Origin: Pseudofrancisella aestuarii
GTDB lineage: Bacteria; Pseudomonadota; Gammaproteobacteria; Francisellales; Francisellaceae
NCBI RefSeq assembly: GCF_003574475.2
Contig: NZ_QLIS02000001.1
Coordinates: 372,001 to 436,000, forward strand
Reading direction: 5' to 3'
Length of the DNA stretch: 64,000 nucleotides
In this document: piece after piece, positions 27,538 to 37,758 of the stretch
Layout: each line of letters opens with the position of its first letter
Position numbering within the stretch: the first letter of the stretch is position 1
The notes under the pieces: generated by a model
What the model was told of the DNA's origin: nothing
Database searches by the model: none
What the model saw: the letters and a program-made list of their open reading frames with translations, nothing else
Made by a program: the position numbers and the translations under genes

Positions 27538-28581
27538 TTAAATACCTTTTGGAATAGTAACTTCTCCTTGCAAACTTATATTAAAAGCTTCTTTTATTTC
27601 TTTTTGAGTAATATTTTTTTGAGTAAGTAGATAAAAAAGTTTTCCAAGAGCTGCCTCATCTGTCATATCATATCCAGAAACAACACCAGCATCAACTAAT
27701 CCGTTTGAGGTTTTATACGCATTCATTTTCACACTTCCGTACATACATTGAGTACAATTAACAATAACAATCCCTCTATCATTAGCCTTAGCTAGTATTT
27801 TATGAACACTAGGATCATTAGCCATATTTCCAGCACCATAAGTCTTTAAAATAAGACCTTGTAACGGCGGTTCTAAAATTGTTTCTAAAATATCATACTC
27901 CATACCTGGAAAAATACTTAACATAGCTATTTTAGGAATTTCTATGTTCCTTTCCAAAGACGCTATAGTAGAATCTGGTTGACGAGTCCATAATCTTTTT
28001 TCTTTAAGATTTAGATCTATTCCAACATATGCTAATGATGGATAGTTTGGGGAAAGAAAAGCATCAAAACCAGTGGCATCTGCTTTTGTTGTTCTATTCC
28101 CTCTTCTTAGCTTATGATTAAAATAAACACATACTTCTTTAATTTTATCACTACAAGCAAAAATTAGACTATTTAATATATTAAATGTTGCGTCAGATCT
28201 AATTTGTGAAATAGGTATTTGCGATCCGGTTACTATAACTGGCTTTTGTATTTCACCTAACATAAAAGATAATACAGATGCAGTATAAGATAATGTATCT
28301 GTACCATGCAAAATAACAAATCCATCATAGTCATTATAATATTTAATAATATCAGATACTAAAGTAATCCAATTCTTAGGTTTGATATTTGATGAATCTA
28401 TAAGAACTGGGTATTCTTTAATAACAAATTGAGGCATATTATAGTCATAAAAATTACGAATCCCATCAATTGTCTTAGTTAAATATCCTTCTTCAACATC
28501 ATAACCCCTATCAGTACTAACCATACCAATAGTTCCACCTGTATATAATACTAATATTTTTTTATGACTATAATTTTCCAT
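27538..28581 (-). CDS. ansA: Type I (cytoplasmic) L-asparaginase
   Basis: A 347-residue asparaginase converting asparagine to aspartate and ammonia. The N-terminal active-site motif VLYTGGTIGM holds nucleophile T14, and the second motif LHGTDTLSYTAS carries the conserved TD pair. No signal peptide, so it is the cytoplasmic low-affinity type. It is followed by rnhA upstream on the same strand (12 bp), suggesting one transcript. Confidence 0.95.
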   Translation of the reverse strand: MENYSHKKILVLYTGGTIGMVSTDRGYDVEEGYLTKTIDGIRNFYDYNMPQFVIKEYPVLIDSSNIKPKNWITLVSDIIKYYNDYDGFVILHGTDTLSYTASVLSFMLGEIQKPVIVTGSQIPISQIRSDATFNILNSLIFACSDKIKEVCVYFNHKLRRGNRTTKADATGFDAFLSPNYPSLAYVGIDLNLKEKRLWTRQPDSTIASLERNIEIPKIAMLSIFPGMEYDILETILEPPLQGLILKTYGAGNMANDPSVHKILAKANDRGIVIVNCTQCMYGSVKMNAYKTSNGLVDAGVVSGYDMTDEAALGKLFYLLTQKNITQKEIKEAFNISLQGEVTIPKGI

Positions 28582-28593
28582 TTAAAACCTTTG

Positions 28594-29037
28594 TTATTTT
28601 ATTAATTTATTTATTGCTTCATTAGCTAAAGCATCAGCTCTTTCATTTCCTGCATCCCCACTATGTCCCTTAACCCAAGACCATTTCACATTATGTGATT
28701 TGACTAGGTTATTTAGTTCTTCCCATAGATCTTTATTTTTTACAGGTTTATTAGCTTTAGTTTTCCAATTATTTTTTATCCAATTAGGCATCCAGTCTAA
28801 AATACCATTTTGTAAATATTTTGAATCTGTATATATTGTTATATCACATTTTCTTTTTAATGTTTTTAAGGTATTAATAGCCGCAAGAAGCTCCATTCTA
28901 TTATTAGTAGTGTCTTTTTCTGCACCACATAATTCTTTTATATTACCTTTATATATAAGTAAAGCTCCCCAACCCCCAACTCCAGGATTTCCTTTGCATG
29001 CTCCATCAGTATAAGCTATAACTCTATTTTCATTCAT
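28594..29037 (-). CDS. rnhA: Ribonuclease HI
   Basis: A 147-residue RNase HI that degrades RNA in RNA:DNA hybrids. All four metal-binding carboxylates are in place: D11 (AYTDGACKGNPG), E49, D71 (YTDSKYLQNGI) and D135 (ERADALANEA). The basic handle KNNWKTKANKPVKN is present. The YafS-like gene lies 13 bp upstream on the same strand, the same neighbourhood as E. coli yafS-rnhA. Confidence 0.97.
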   Translation of the reverse strand: MNENRVIAYTDGACKGNPGVGGWGALLIYKGNIKELCGAEKDTTNNRMELLAAINTLKTLKRKCDITIYTDSKYLQNGILDWMPNWIKNNWKTKANKPVKNKDLWEELNNLVKSHNVKWSWVKGHSGDAGNERADALANEAINKLIK

Positions 29038-29050
29038 AATATGTATTCTC

Positions 29051-29578
29051 TTAAACTTTTACAGCTACAGCAACTTTTGAAGATAGTACGGCAGAATCCA
29101 AATCAAAATGCCTACTTTTTTTGAAAAATGCTATGAATTCTCGAGTCGCTAATTTTTTTATATTATTTAAAATTCTATTTTCACTACTACTAATTGGAGT
29201 CAATTTATCATTAATAAATCCACTTGATATGGCTTTAGGTAATAATTCAGCAGCAAAACATCCTTTTGTACTAACAATTACAAGATCTCCATCATCTGCT
29301 AAACAAAAATGCACTTGTTCAAGAATGTCTTTGAGTTGCTTTTTATATGTAAAAATAATGTCATCTAATATTATTAAATCAAAATATTTTAAAGAAAAAG
29401 GCCAGGCATCTAAGTCAAATATGCAACCTCTTGGCTCTTCAATTAGAAAGCCTGAAACAGAAGCTTTATTTAATGCTTTAAGCTTATCAAAATAGGTTTC
29501 CTGTTTTGCTGAAATAACAAGTATTCTTTTATACCATCTATTTTGTAAAGTTCTTAAAATTACTCGTTGCTTTGCCAT
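29051..29578 (-). CDS. YafS-like methyltransferase-fold protein, apparently truncated/degenerate
   Basis: A 175-residue protein. The region IFDLDAWPFSLKYFDLIILDDIIFTYK resembles motifs II-IV of class I SAM methyltransferases of the E. coli YafS type (the phrase 'D..PFp...fD.Vil.h.LE'), and its position next to rnhA supports YafS homology. The glycine-rich SAM-binding motif I (DxGxGxG) is not seen; ILVISAKQETYFDKL occupies that place. It may have lost SAM binding. No signal peptide. Confidence 0.6.
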   Translation of the reverse strand: MAKQRVILRTLQNRWYKRILVISAKQETYFDKLKALNKASVSGFLIEEPRGCIFDLDAWPFSLKYFDLIILDDIIFTYKKQLKDILEQVHFCLADDGDLVIVSTKGCFAAELLPKAISSGFINDKLTPISSSENRILNNIKKLATREFIAFFKKSRHFDLDSAVLSSKVAVAVKV

Positions 29579-29592
29579 AATATTTTATAAAA

Positions 29593-30870
29593 CTAGCCTA
29601 TTAACTCTCTCATCCTTTCAAAATAATCTGGACAAGTTTTTGATACTGCTTCTGATTTATCTATAATTACACCATCCTGTTTTAAGCCTAATAAAGCTAA
29701 AGACATTGCTATTCTATGATCATTATGACTATAAACCTCTGCTGATTTTAATTTACTTCTAGATGGAGAAATTAATATAGTGTCTTTAGTAGTTTCAACA
29801 TAAATCCCCAATTTTTTAAGCCCTTCTTCTATTGCGGCAACCCTATCTGACTCTTGTCCTCTTGTGTGAGTTAAACCAGATATATGAGTATCAGAATCAG
29901 CAAAACAAGCTATAATTGCTAAAGTCATAAAGGTATCTGAAAAGTTTCTCATATCAATATTTATGCCTTTTAAAGTATTTGTGCCAATTACTTCTATTCC
30001 ATCACTTTCATAATTAACTTTACAGCCCATTTTTTCTAATGCTTCTACAAATTTAATATCCCCTTGTTTGGAATTTTTAGAAACATTCATTACTTTAACT
30101 TTAGAATTTGTTATAGCAGCAACTGCCCAAAAATAAGATGCTGTTGAAACATCAGGTTCTATCACATATTCATTTTGTGCTATAAAGTTTGATTTTTCTA
30201 CTTTATAAACATTTCTATCTATAGCAACCTTTACTCCAAACTCTGCCATTACTTTTGCTGTCATTTCTAAATATGGTTGCTTATGGTCAGATAATGACTC
30301 TAACTGTAATCCTTTGTCCATATATGCTCCAGCCATTAATAGCCCCGAAGCGAACTGACTACTTTTAGCACCATCAATCTTAATGTTACCCCCAAGTAGT
30401 CCATTAGCATGGATAGTCATTGGTAAAGACAATTCATGATGTTCATAACTGACCTTCATTCCAAGTTCTACTAGAGCACTTAACTGATCAGACATGGGTC
30501 TTTCCATCATTCTTTTTGTTGCAAAAATATAATAATTACCAAACTTCTGTACTGCGCACATAGGGGTAATAAACCTAGTCAAAGTACCAGATTCATTACA
30601 AAATATTTTTGCATCTTTATTTTGAAAACTTCCGGCTAAGCCTTCTATCTTTAAAGTTTTTCTTTCTTGAGAATGTTCAACATTAAATCCAAGCTCTTTT
30701 AGAGCATTTACACATGCTAGAACATCAGCACTATTAGGGAGATTTTTTATCTGTGAAACTCCATTAGCCATAGCTGCAATAATTAATACTCTATTTGAAA
30801 TACTCTTTGAACCATCTAAATATACTTTTTTATTTATATTACTATTTGATATAGGTATAAAATTTTTCAT
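29593..30870 (-). CDS. aroA: 3-phosphoshikimate 1-carboxyvinyltransferase (EPSP synthase)
   Basis: A 425-residue EPSP synthase of the shikimate pathway. DGSKSISNRVLIIAAMANG binds shikimate-3-phosphate and PEP; NESGTLTRFITP and RGQESDRVAAIEEGL are further family motifs. The segment is NESGTLTR where class I enzymes have GNAGTAMRP, so it belongs to a divergent branch. The gene is 14 bp from the YafS-like gene and probably in the same transcript. Confidence 0.94.
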   Translation of the reverse strand: MKNFIPISNSNINKKVYLDGSKSISNRVLIIAAMANGVSQIKNLPNSADVLACVNALKELGFNVEHSQERKTLKIEGLAGSFQNKDAKIFCNESGTLTRFITPMCAVQKFGNYYIFATKRMMERPMSDQLSALVELGMKVSYEHHELSLPMTIHANGLLGGNIKIDGAKSSQFASGLLMAGAYMDKGLQLESLSDHKQPYLEMTAKVMAEFGVKVAIDRNVYKVEKSNFIAQNEYVIEPDVSTASYFWAVAAITNSKVKVMNVSKNSKQGDIKFVEALEKMGCKVNYESDGIEVIGTNTLKGINIDMRNFSDTFMTLAIIACFADSDTHISGLTHTRGQESDRVAAIEEGLKKLGIYVETTKDTILISPSRSKLKSAEVYSHNDHRIAMSLALLGLKQDGVIIDKSEAVSKTCPDYFERMRELIG

Positions 30871-30936
30871 TTTAATATTAGTATTAAAAGTTATATGAGT
30901 ATATTAGCATAATTAGTTTTGGATTAGTCTATATAA

Positions 30937-31815
30937 TTAAGTCCGATTTTTGATAGCTTTTTTTAGTTTTATTAAGGCTTCCTCTTCTATTTGCCTAACC
31001 CTTTCTGCTGAAATATTATATTTTTTTGCTAAATCTTGTAACGTTGCTTTTTTCTCAATAAGGTATCTAGATAGAATAATATCTTTAGTTCGGCTATCAA
31101 ACCCGCCAAGAACATCTTTAATCACAGTTTTGAAATTATCATAATAATCTTGCTGTACAATCTGATGCTCAACATTTGATGATTTATCTTCTAGATATAA
31201 ACTTTCTTGATTATTTTCTTGTCCATCATCATTTTGGTATGGTAAATCTAGGCTAGTATCACCTTGACACATTCTTTTTTCCATCTCAATAACTGTTTCT
31301 TCTTTCACTCCAAGTTCTTCAGCTATTTCTTTCACATCTTGATTATTTAGCCAACCTATTTTATCTTTACTACTTCTTAAATTAAAAAAAAGTTTTCTTT
31401 GCGACTTGGTTGTTGCAACTTTGACTATTTTCCAATTTTTAAGTACATAATCATGCATTTCAGCTTTTATCCAATGAACTGCAAATGAGACGAGCCTAAC
31501 TCCTTGATCTGGATCAAATTTACTCACCGCCTTCATTAATCCAATATTTCCTTCTTGAATTAGATCCGCTATAGATAGTCCATAACCTGAAAAGCTCCTA
31601 GCAATTTTAGCAACAAATCTTAAATGAGCTAAAACTAGTTTTTGTGCTGCATCAATATCTTTTTCATGTCTATATTTTTGGGCTAATTCATATTCTTCTT
31701 TTTCAGATAAAATAGGAAGCTTGTTAATATAACTTAAATAGCCTGATAAATTATTATCGGATACTACGGGTAAAGTTTTTGTTTTTGCGGGTAAGAATTT
31801 TTTTTCACTACTCAT
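30937..31815 (-). CDS. rpoH: RNA polymerase heat-shock sigma factor RpoH
   Basis: A 292-residue sigma-32-type factor. Region 2 shows AHLRFVAKIARSFSGYGLSIADLIQEGNIGLMKAVSKFDP in normal order, with the RpoH-box-like stretch KSQRKLFFNLRSSK near residue 130 and region 4.2 HTH TLQDLAKKYNISAERVRQIEEEALIKLKKAI. The start has AAAGGTGAT upstream. It would direct heat-shock promoters such as groES-groEL and dnaK. Confidence 0.96.
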   Translation of the reverse strand: MSSEKKFLPAKTKTLPVVSDNNLSGYLSYINKLPILSEKEEYELAQKYRHEKDIDAAQKLVLAHLRFVAKIARSFSGYGLSIADLIQEGNIGLMKAVSKFDPDQGVRLVSFAVHWIKAEMHDYVLKNWKIVKVATTKSQRKLFFNLRSSKDKIGWLNNQDVKEIAEELGVKEETVIEMEKRMCQGDTSLDLPYQNDDGQENNQESLYLEDKSSNVEHQIVQQDYYDNFKTVIKDVLGGFDSRTKDIILSRYLIEKKATLQDLAKKYNISAERVRQIEEEALIKLKKAIKNRT

Positions 31816-31862
31816 TGTTGATAATCACCTTTGAGAAGTAAGATATGTTTTTATGAATTATA

Positions 31863-32345
31863 TTAATAGTAAGCCTGCTTTAATCTATTTATTTGTTGTT
31901 GTTGTGCTTGTAATACTGAAACAAATTCTTTTTGCATTTGAACCATTTGTGCTTCTAACTGCCCTATTCTTCTATCTTGAGAGTCTATATGGCTTATCAT
32001 CTGTTGAAACATTATTTTCTTTTGATTTTGTTTCATATATGCTTCTTCAGCTTTTTTAAGCTCTTCCATATTGATCCAGCCAGTTTTTCCATTCTCTTGA
32101 TTTACAATTTCACACCAACTATTTTCTGTACAATAGAAAACTGTATAGCTTTTATCTGATTTTGGTAATAATTTGCTTATTACTTCAGCATCACTAGAGT
32201 TTTTATCATAAATGCTTACATAAATTTCTTTATTTTTATTACTATCTTTGCAACTACTATTGTTTTCAGCTGCAGTTGAACTTGCAAAACCATAGCTACA
32301 AAATAAAGCAACCAATGTTAAAGAAAAACTAATTATTTTTTTCAC
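31863..32345 (-). CDS. Secreted SH3b-domain protein with C-terminal coiled coil
   Basis: A 160-residue exported protein: signal peptide (1-21, ending YGFA), a bacterial SH3-like domain (about 40-95; YTVFYCTENSWCEIV ... GKTGWINMEEL), then a long helix (about 105-158) with heptad-like spacing RIGQLEAQMVQMQKEFVSVL. Two cysteines in the SH3 part may form a disulfide. SH3b domains often bind peptidoglycan or protein partners; the coiled coil suggests oligomerisation. Exact role unknown. It lies downstream of secF's end and after rpoH. Confidence 0.7.
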   Translation of the reverse strand: MKKIISFSLTLVALFCSYGFASSTAAENNSSCKDSNKNKEIYVSIYDKNSSDAEVISKLLPKSDKSYTVFYCTENSWCEIVNQENGKTGWINMEELKKAEEAYMKQNQKKIMFQQMISHIDSQDRRIGQLEAQMVQMQKEFVSVLQAQQQQINRLKQAYY

Positions 32346-32455
32346 GATATTCCTTAAATAATTTATAAATATTTTAAATAAATTATAGTTTCCATAACTA
32401 TAAATATTCTAACGAGATTATACATTATTTAATATTTTTTATATAGGATAAAACT

Positions 32456-33394
32456 TTAGATATCTTCTAGATTTTTAGAAACTTGTTTTGGTAATAAAGA
32501 TTCCCTATTAAGGCCTAATGCAACAGCAATCACTCCAGCAACATATATAGAAGAGTAAGTCCCAACAATAATACCTAAGATAAGAGCTAATGAAAAATTA
32601 TGAACAGATGCCCCACCAAATAAATATAGGATAACTACTACTAGCATAGTAAGACCTGAGGTTAAAATTGTACGTGATAATGTATCATTAATTGCACTGT
32701 TAACAACCTCAGTAACAGATGCTTTACGCATTTTTCTAAAGTTCTCTCTAACCCTATCATAAATTACTACTGTATCATTTAATGAATAGCCTATGACAGC
32801 TAATATAGCTGCTAGTACAGTTAAATCAAACTCTAATTGAAATGCTGCAAAAACTCCTAAAATAACTATAGGATCATGCAATAAAGCTAGACAAGCACTT
32901 ATTCCAAACTTCATTTCAAATCTAGCACTTATATAAACTAAAATACATATAAGAGCTAAAAGTATAGCTAAAATACCATTGCTTGCTAATTCTTTTCCAA
33001 CTTGTGGTCCAATATAATTTATACTCTCAACATTTCCATTAATTGCTTTTTCAATTTGAGTTTTCATTTCTTGTTGTACAGTTTCTATACTAACAGAGCT
33101 TGCTTTACTTTGTTGTGGAGGAAGCTTAATTAGAAAACCATTATTTTCACCAAATGTTGTAATATTAGAGTTTTTATAACCAATTTTATCTAATTCAGAA
33201 GTTAATTCACTTGCTGTTTGTGAATTACTCAACTGAACTTGCATTTGATAACCGCCTGTAAAATCTAGTCCCAAATTAAGACCTTTTGTAAAAATAAAGA
33301 ATAAAGATAATACAATTAAGATAGCTGAAAAAGCAGTCGTATATTTCTTTATTCCAAGGAAATCTATTTGTGTTTTTTTCTTAAAAAATTCCAT
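32456..33394 (-). CDS. secF: Protein translocase subunit SecF
   Basis: A 312-residue RND-like membrane protein with six transmembrane segments. GLDFTGGYQMQVQL (P1 head start) and the membrane motif VIGYSLNDTVVIYDRVREN are diagnostic of SecF. With SecD and YajC it uses the proton-motive force to drive late steps of Sec export. The start lies 16 bp from the secD stop. Confidence 0.97.
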   Translation of the reverse strand: MEFFKKKTQIDFLGIKKYTTAFSAILIVLSLFFIFTKGLNLGLDFTGGYQMQVQLSNSQTASELTSELDKIGYKNSNITTFGENNGFLIKLPPQQSKASSVSIETVQQEMKTQIEKAINGNVESINYIGPQVGKELASNGILAILLALICILVYISARFEMKFGISACLALLHDPIVILGVFAAFQLEFDLTVLAAILAVIGYSLNDTVVIYDRVRENFRKMRKASVTEVVNSAINDTLSRTILTSGLTMLVVVILYLFGGASVHNFSLALILGIIVGTYSSIYVAGVIAVALGLNRESLLPKQVSKNLEDI

Positions 33395-33410
33395 TTTAAA
33401 ATCCAGCCTC

Positions 33411-35354
33411 TTAAATACCTATAGATATTTTTTCTAATTTTTTTCTTTTACCATAAACAAAGTTTGTCATAGCTCTTGAGACTGTAACTGCAGTAAACAT
33501 AGAAGTTACAATACCTATCATTAAAGTTATAGCAAAGCCTTTAACAGCACCTGTACCTATGAAGAAAAGAATTACAGCAACTATCAATGTGGTGATATTT
33601 GAATCAACGATAGTAGCAAATGCTTTTTCATAACCAATATGTATAGCTGACTGTCTTGGTATTCCTGCTCTTATTTCCTCTCTAATTCTTTCAAAAATAA
33701 GAACATTTCCATCTATAGACATACCTAGGTTTAAAACAATGCCGGCTATACCAGGAAGAGTTAAAGTTGCTCCCGGGATAATTGACATAACAGCTACAAT
33801 CATCAATAAATTAAGTACAAGAGCAATATTTGCTATAATTCCAAAAACTCTATAATAAATAAGTATGAAAACTATAACAGCGCCTAATGCAGCAATGATA
33901 GAGATCATACCTTTTTCAATATTATCTTTACCAAGGCTTGGACCAATTTGTTGTTCTTGAACAATATGTACAGGAACTTGTAAAGCACCCGAACGAATCA
34001 TTAATGCTAAATTATTTGCTTCTTTTTGCCCGAGCCCAGTTATTTGAAAATGTGAGCCTAAAGCAGATTGGATAGTTGCAACATTTATTAATTTTTCTGT
34101 TTTATCTATAGTTGTTTTGTCGCTGCCATCTTTATTTTTAACTTTATCATAAGTTATATTTACGAGCATTACTCCCATTGGGTTACCAATGTTTTTAGAA
34201 GTCATTTCTCTAAAGTGGCTGGCTGCTGTACGACTTAGTTCAACTTTAACAATAGGTAATCCTGTTTGTTGGTCTACTCCTGGATTAGCATTAATAATAT
34301 CTGCTCCACCAGCTACAGGTAAACCTTTTAGACTATAGTAGCTTTTATATCCCCTACTATCATTATCTAATTCGTATACTTTATAGCCCTGTTCCTCAGT
34401 TGCTAACCTATCAGTAACAAGTTGTACCAAATAAAAGTTAGCTGTAGATGTCCCACCTAGAATTTGTTTAGCTTGTGTAGCATCTTGCAATCCTGGAATC
34501 TCTATAACCACTCTATTTTGTCCAGCTTGAGCAACAGAAGCTTCTGAAACACCTAGTGCATTAACCCTATTTCTCATTACTGTAACAACTTGAGATATTG
34601 CATCTTGTTGAAGTTGTAGGATTTTAGCACTATCAAATGTTACATATACAGTTTTACCTTTAACCATGTATGCTATTTGATAATCTTGATTCTTTTTATA
34701 ATCATTTTTTAAGTAATCAACCAAAGATTGAGCATCATTGTTATTAGCTAATGTAACAGAGAAATAGCCATTTTGTGTATAGCTCTTAGGAACATCAATA
34801 ATATTTCCTTTTTCTTCAGCTTTCTTACTACTGCTGACAGTAATATTTTTTTCTTTTAGGTAATTTAAAACTATATTTAATGAGTTATCTAACTGAGCAT
34901 TAACTGCTGATTGTGTATCTGCTTCTAACATTAGGTATATACCACCTCTTAAATCTAGACCAAGATTCATTGGAGAAGCACCTAATGCTGTTAACCATGC
35001 TGGAGAATTAGATAGCATATTCATAGCTATTACATAATTAGCACCTAACTCGTCTTTAAGAGCTTTTTTAGCTGATAGCTGATCATCAACATTGTTAAAT
35101 ACTATTGAAATATTACTTTCATTATCGGCAATGTATGTTTTCTCATAAACTATTTTATCTTTTTTTAGAATATCTTCTACTTTAGACAAGGTTTGTTCTG
35201 TAACATTTGAATCCTTCTCTGAAACCTGTAAGGCTGGATTTTTACCAAATACATTTGGTAAAGCATAGAATAAAGACAATGCTAATATGAATACTATTAA
35301 TAAATTTTTCCATAATGGAAATTGATTTACTGGAAGAGTTTTATGTTTTGCCAT
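33411..35354 (-). CDS. secD: Protein translocase subunit SecD
   Basis: About 647 residues. LGLDLRGGIYLMLEAD, the large periplasmic P1 domain (about 150-450) and the membrane motif NLGMSIDGNVLIFERIREE identify SecD. The longest frame begins at 35369, but AAGGA immediately before the ATG at 35354 marks MAKHKTLPVNQ as the start. Operon tgt-yajC-secD-secF, as in many gammaproteobacteria. Confidence 0.97.
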   Translation of the reverse strand: MAKHKTLPVNQFPLWKNLLIVFILALSLFYALPNVFGKNPALQVSEKDSNVTEQTLSKVEDILKKDKIVYEKTYIADNESNISIVFNNVDDQLSAKKALKDELGANYVIAMNMLSNSPAWLTALGASPMNLGLDLRGGIYLMLEADTQSAVNAQLDNSLNIVLNYLKEKNITVSSSKKAEEKGNIIDVPKSYTQNGYFSVTLANNNDAQSLVDYLKNDYKKNQDYQIAYMVKGKTVYVTFDSAKILQLQQDAISQVVTVMRNRVNALGVSEASVAQAGQNRVVIEIPGLQDATQAKQILGGTSTANFYLVQLVTDRLATEEQGYKVYELDNDSRGYKSYYSLKGLPVAGGADIINANPGVDQQTGLPIVKVELSRTAASHFREMTSKNIGNPMGVMLVNITYDKVKNKDGSDKTTIDKTEKLINVATIQSALGSHFQITGLGQKEANNLALMIRSGALQVPVHIVQEQQIGPSLGKDNIEKGMISIIAALGAVIVFILIYYRVFGIIANIALVLNLLMIVAVMSIIPGATLTLPGIAGIVLNLGMSIDGNVLIFERIREEIRAGIPRQSAIHIGYEKAFATIVDSNITTLIVAVILFFIGTGAVKGFAITLMIGIVTSMFTAVTVSRAMTNFVYGKRKKLEKISIGI

Positions 35355-35412
35355 GGAGGATTCCTTCAAACAATAAAAAAGATAAAATGAAGAATTTTAT
35401 ATAATTAGTAAA

Positions 35413-35772
35413 TTATGCTTTTAAAGTACCTTTTGGTAAAACATTACCGATAGCATTTCTTTGAACTTTAACAGTTAAATTATCAGCAATTTCTAAATCA
35501 ACAAAAGTGTCGCCTAATTTAACGATTCTACCAACTATTCCGCCGCTAGTAAGAACTTCATCACCTTTAGTTAATTCAGATAACATTTTACGAAGTTCTT
35601 TATTTTTCTTTTGTTGAGGTCTAATTAAAAGGAACCAAAAGATTGCAAAGAAAACTACTAGCATCAATATAGAAGCTATTGGACTGCCTGCTTGACTACC
35701 TGCAGCATCAGCTGCGAAAGATGTTGAGCTAAATAAAGTAATCGCTGCTAAAGATAGAATTATTTTTTTCAT
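35413..35772 (-). CDS. yajC: Preprotein translocase subunit YajC
   Basis: A 119-residue small membrane protein of the SecDF-YajC complex. It has an N-terminal segment resembling a signal sequence (MKKIILSLAAITLFSSTSFAA), the transmembrane helix SILMLVVFFAIFWFLLIRPQQKKNKEL and the cytosolic domain with LTKGDEVLTSGGIVGRI. The signal-like extra N-terminus is longer than in E. coli YajC. Confidence 0.95.
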   Translation of the reverse strand: MKKIILSLAAITLFSSTSFAADAAGSQAGSPIASILMLVVFFAIFWFLLIRPQQKKNKELRKMLSELTKGDEVLTSGGIVGRIVKLGDTFVDLEIADNLTVKVQRNAIGNVLPKGTLKA

Positions 35773-35861
35773 TATTAAGTTACTCCCTAATTTAAATACA
35801 TTACATTTTTATAATTAAACGACAAAATTTTACATTACACACATGGTATTATCAAATACTA

Positions 35862-36983
<1,122 letters not shown>

Positions 36984-37135
36984 TTATAATTAGTACTAAC
37001 TATTGCAGTTTACTATGCTATAAAAATAACTCTCTAATAGCAATAAAAATAGCTAGTCTATATCTCTAGGAAATAGTATTATTTATCCTAAAATTTATAT
37101 TTAAATGAATATTTTTTATAACAGGAGTAATAAAA

Positions 37136-37741
37136 ATGGATTTAGTAAATTTTTCATTATTAATATTTGCTTACCTATTAGGGTCTATTAATAGTGCTAT
37201 TATTATATGTTATTTATTTAGGCTTCCCTCCCCTAAATCAGTAGGTTCTGGGAATCCTGGCACAACAAATGTTTTAAGAATTGGTGGGAAAGTTCCTGCA
37301 GCTTTGACTTTGTTATTTGATTTGCTTAAAGGCCTTGTTCCAGTAGTTGTAGCTAATATTTATAGCAGTAGTGAATTTATAGTAGCCTTTGTTGCACTAT
37401 ATGCTGTTTTAGGACATATCTTTCCAATTTTCTTTGGATTTAAAGGTGGCAAAGGTGTTGCTACTTTAATAGGAACATTATTTGGTTTTTGCTGGATAGT
37501 AGGATTAATTTTTGTAATAACATGGGTTTTAGTAGCTAAAATTACAAAATATTCCTCTCTTTCAGCTCTAGTGGCAACTACTATTTCATGCTTATCTGTA
37601 ATATTTCTAGCAAGTTTCAAAGTTGCTATTCCTTTTATAATAATAGCTCTTATTGTGATTATAAAGCATAAAGGCAATATACAGAGATTGATAAAAGGTG
37701 AAGAAAGTAAAATTGGTGATAAGGCAAAAGCCAAAAGTTAA
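37136..37741 (+). CDS. plsY: Glycerol-3-phosphate acyltransferase PlsY
   Basis: A 201-residue inner-membrane acyltransferase that uses acyl-phosphate to make lysophosphatidate. The three family motifs are visible: GSGNPGTTNVLRIGGK (residues about 37-52), GHIFPIFFGFKGGKGVAT and, nearer the C-terminus, KHKGNIQRLIKGEE. GGAGT/AGGAG precedes the start. It lies 17 bp before metN, probably by read-through. Confidence 0.95.
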   Translation: MDLVNFSLLIFAYLLGSINSAIIICYLFRLPSPKSVGSGNPGTTNVLRIGGKVPAALTLLFDLLKGLVPVVVANIYSSSEFIVAFVALYAVLGHIFPIFFGFKGGKGVATLIGTLFGFCWIVGLIFVITWVLVAKITKYSSLSALVATTISCLSVIFLASFKVAIPFIIIALIVIIKHKGNIQRLIKGEESKIGDKAKAKS

Positions 37742-37758
37742 ATATAAGGCCTGATAGA

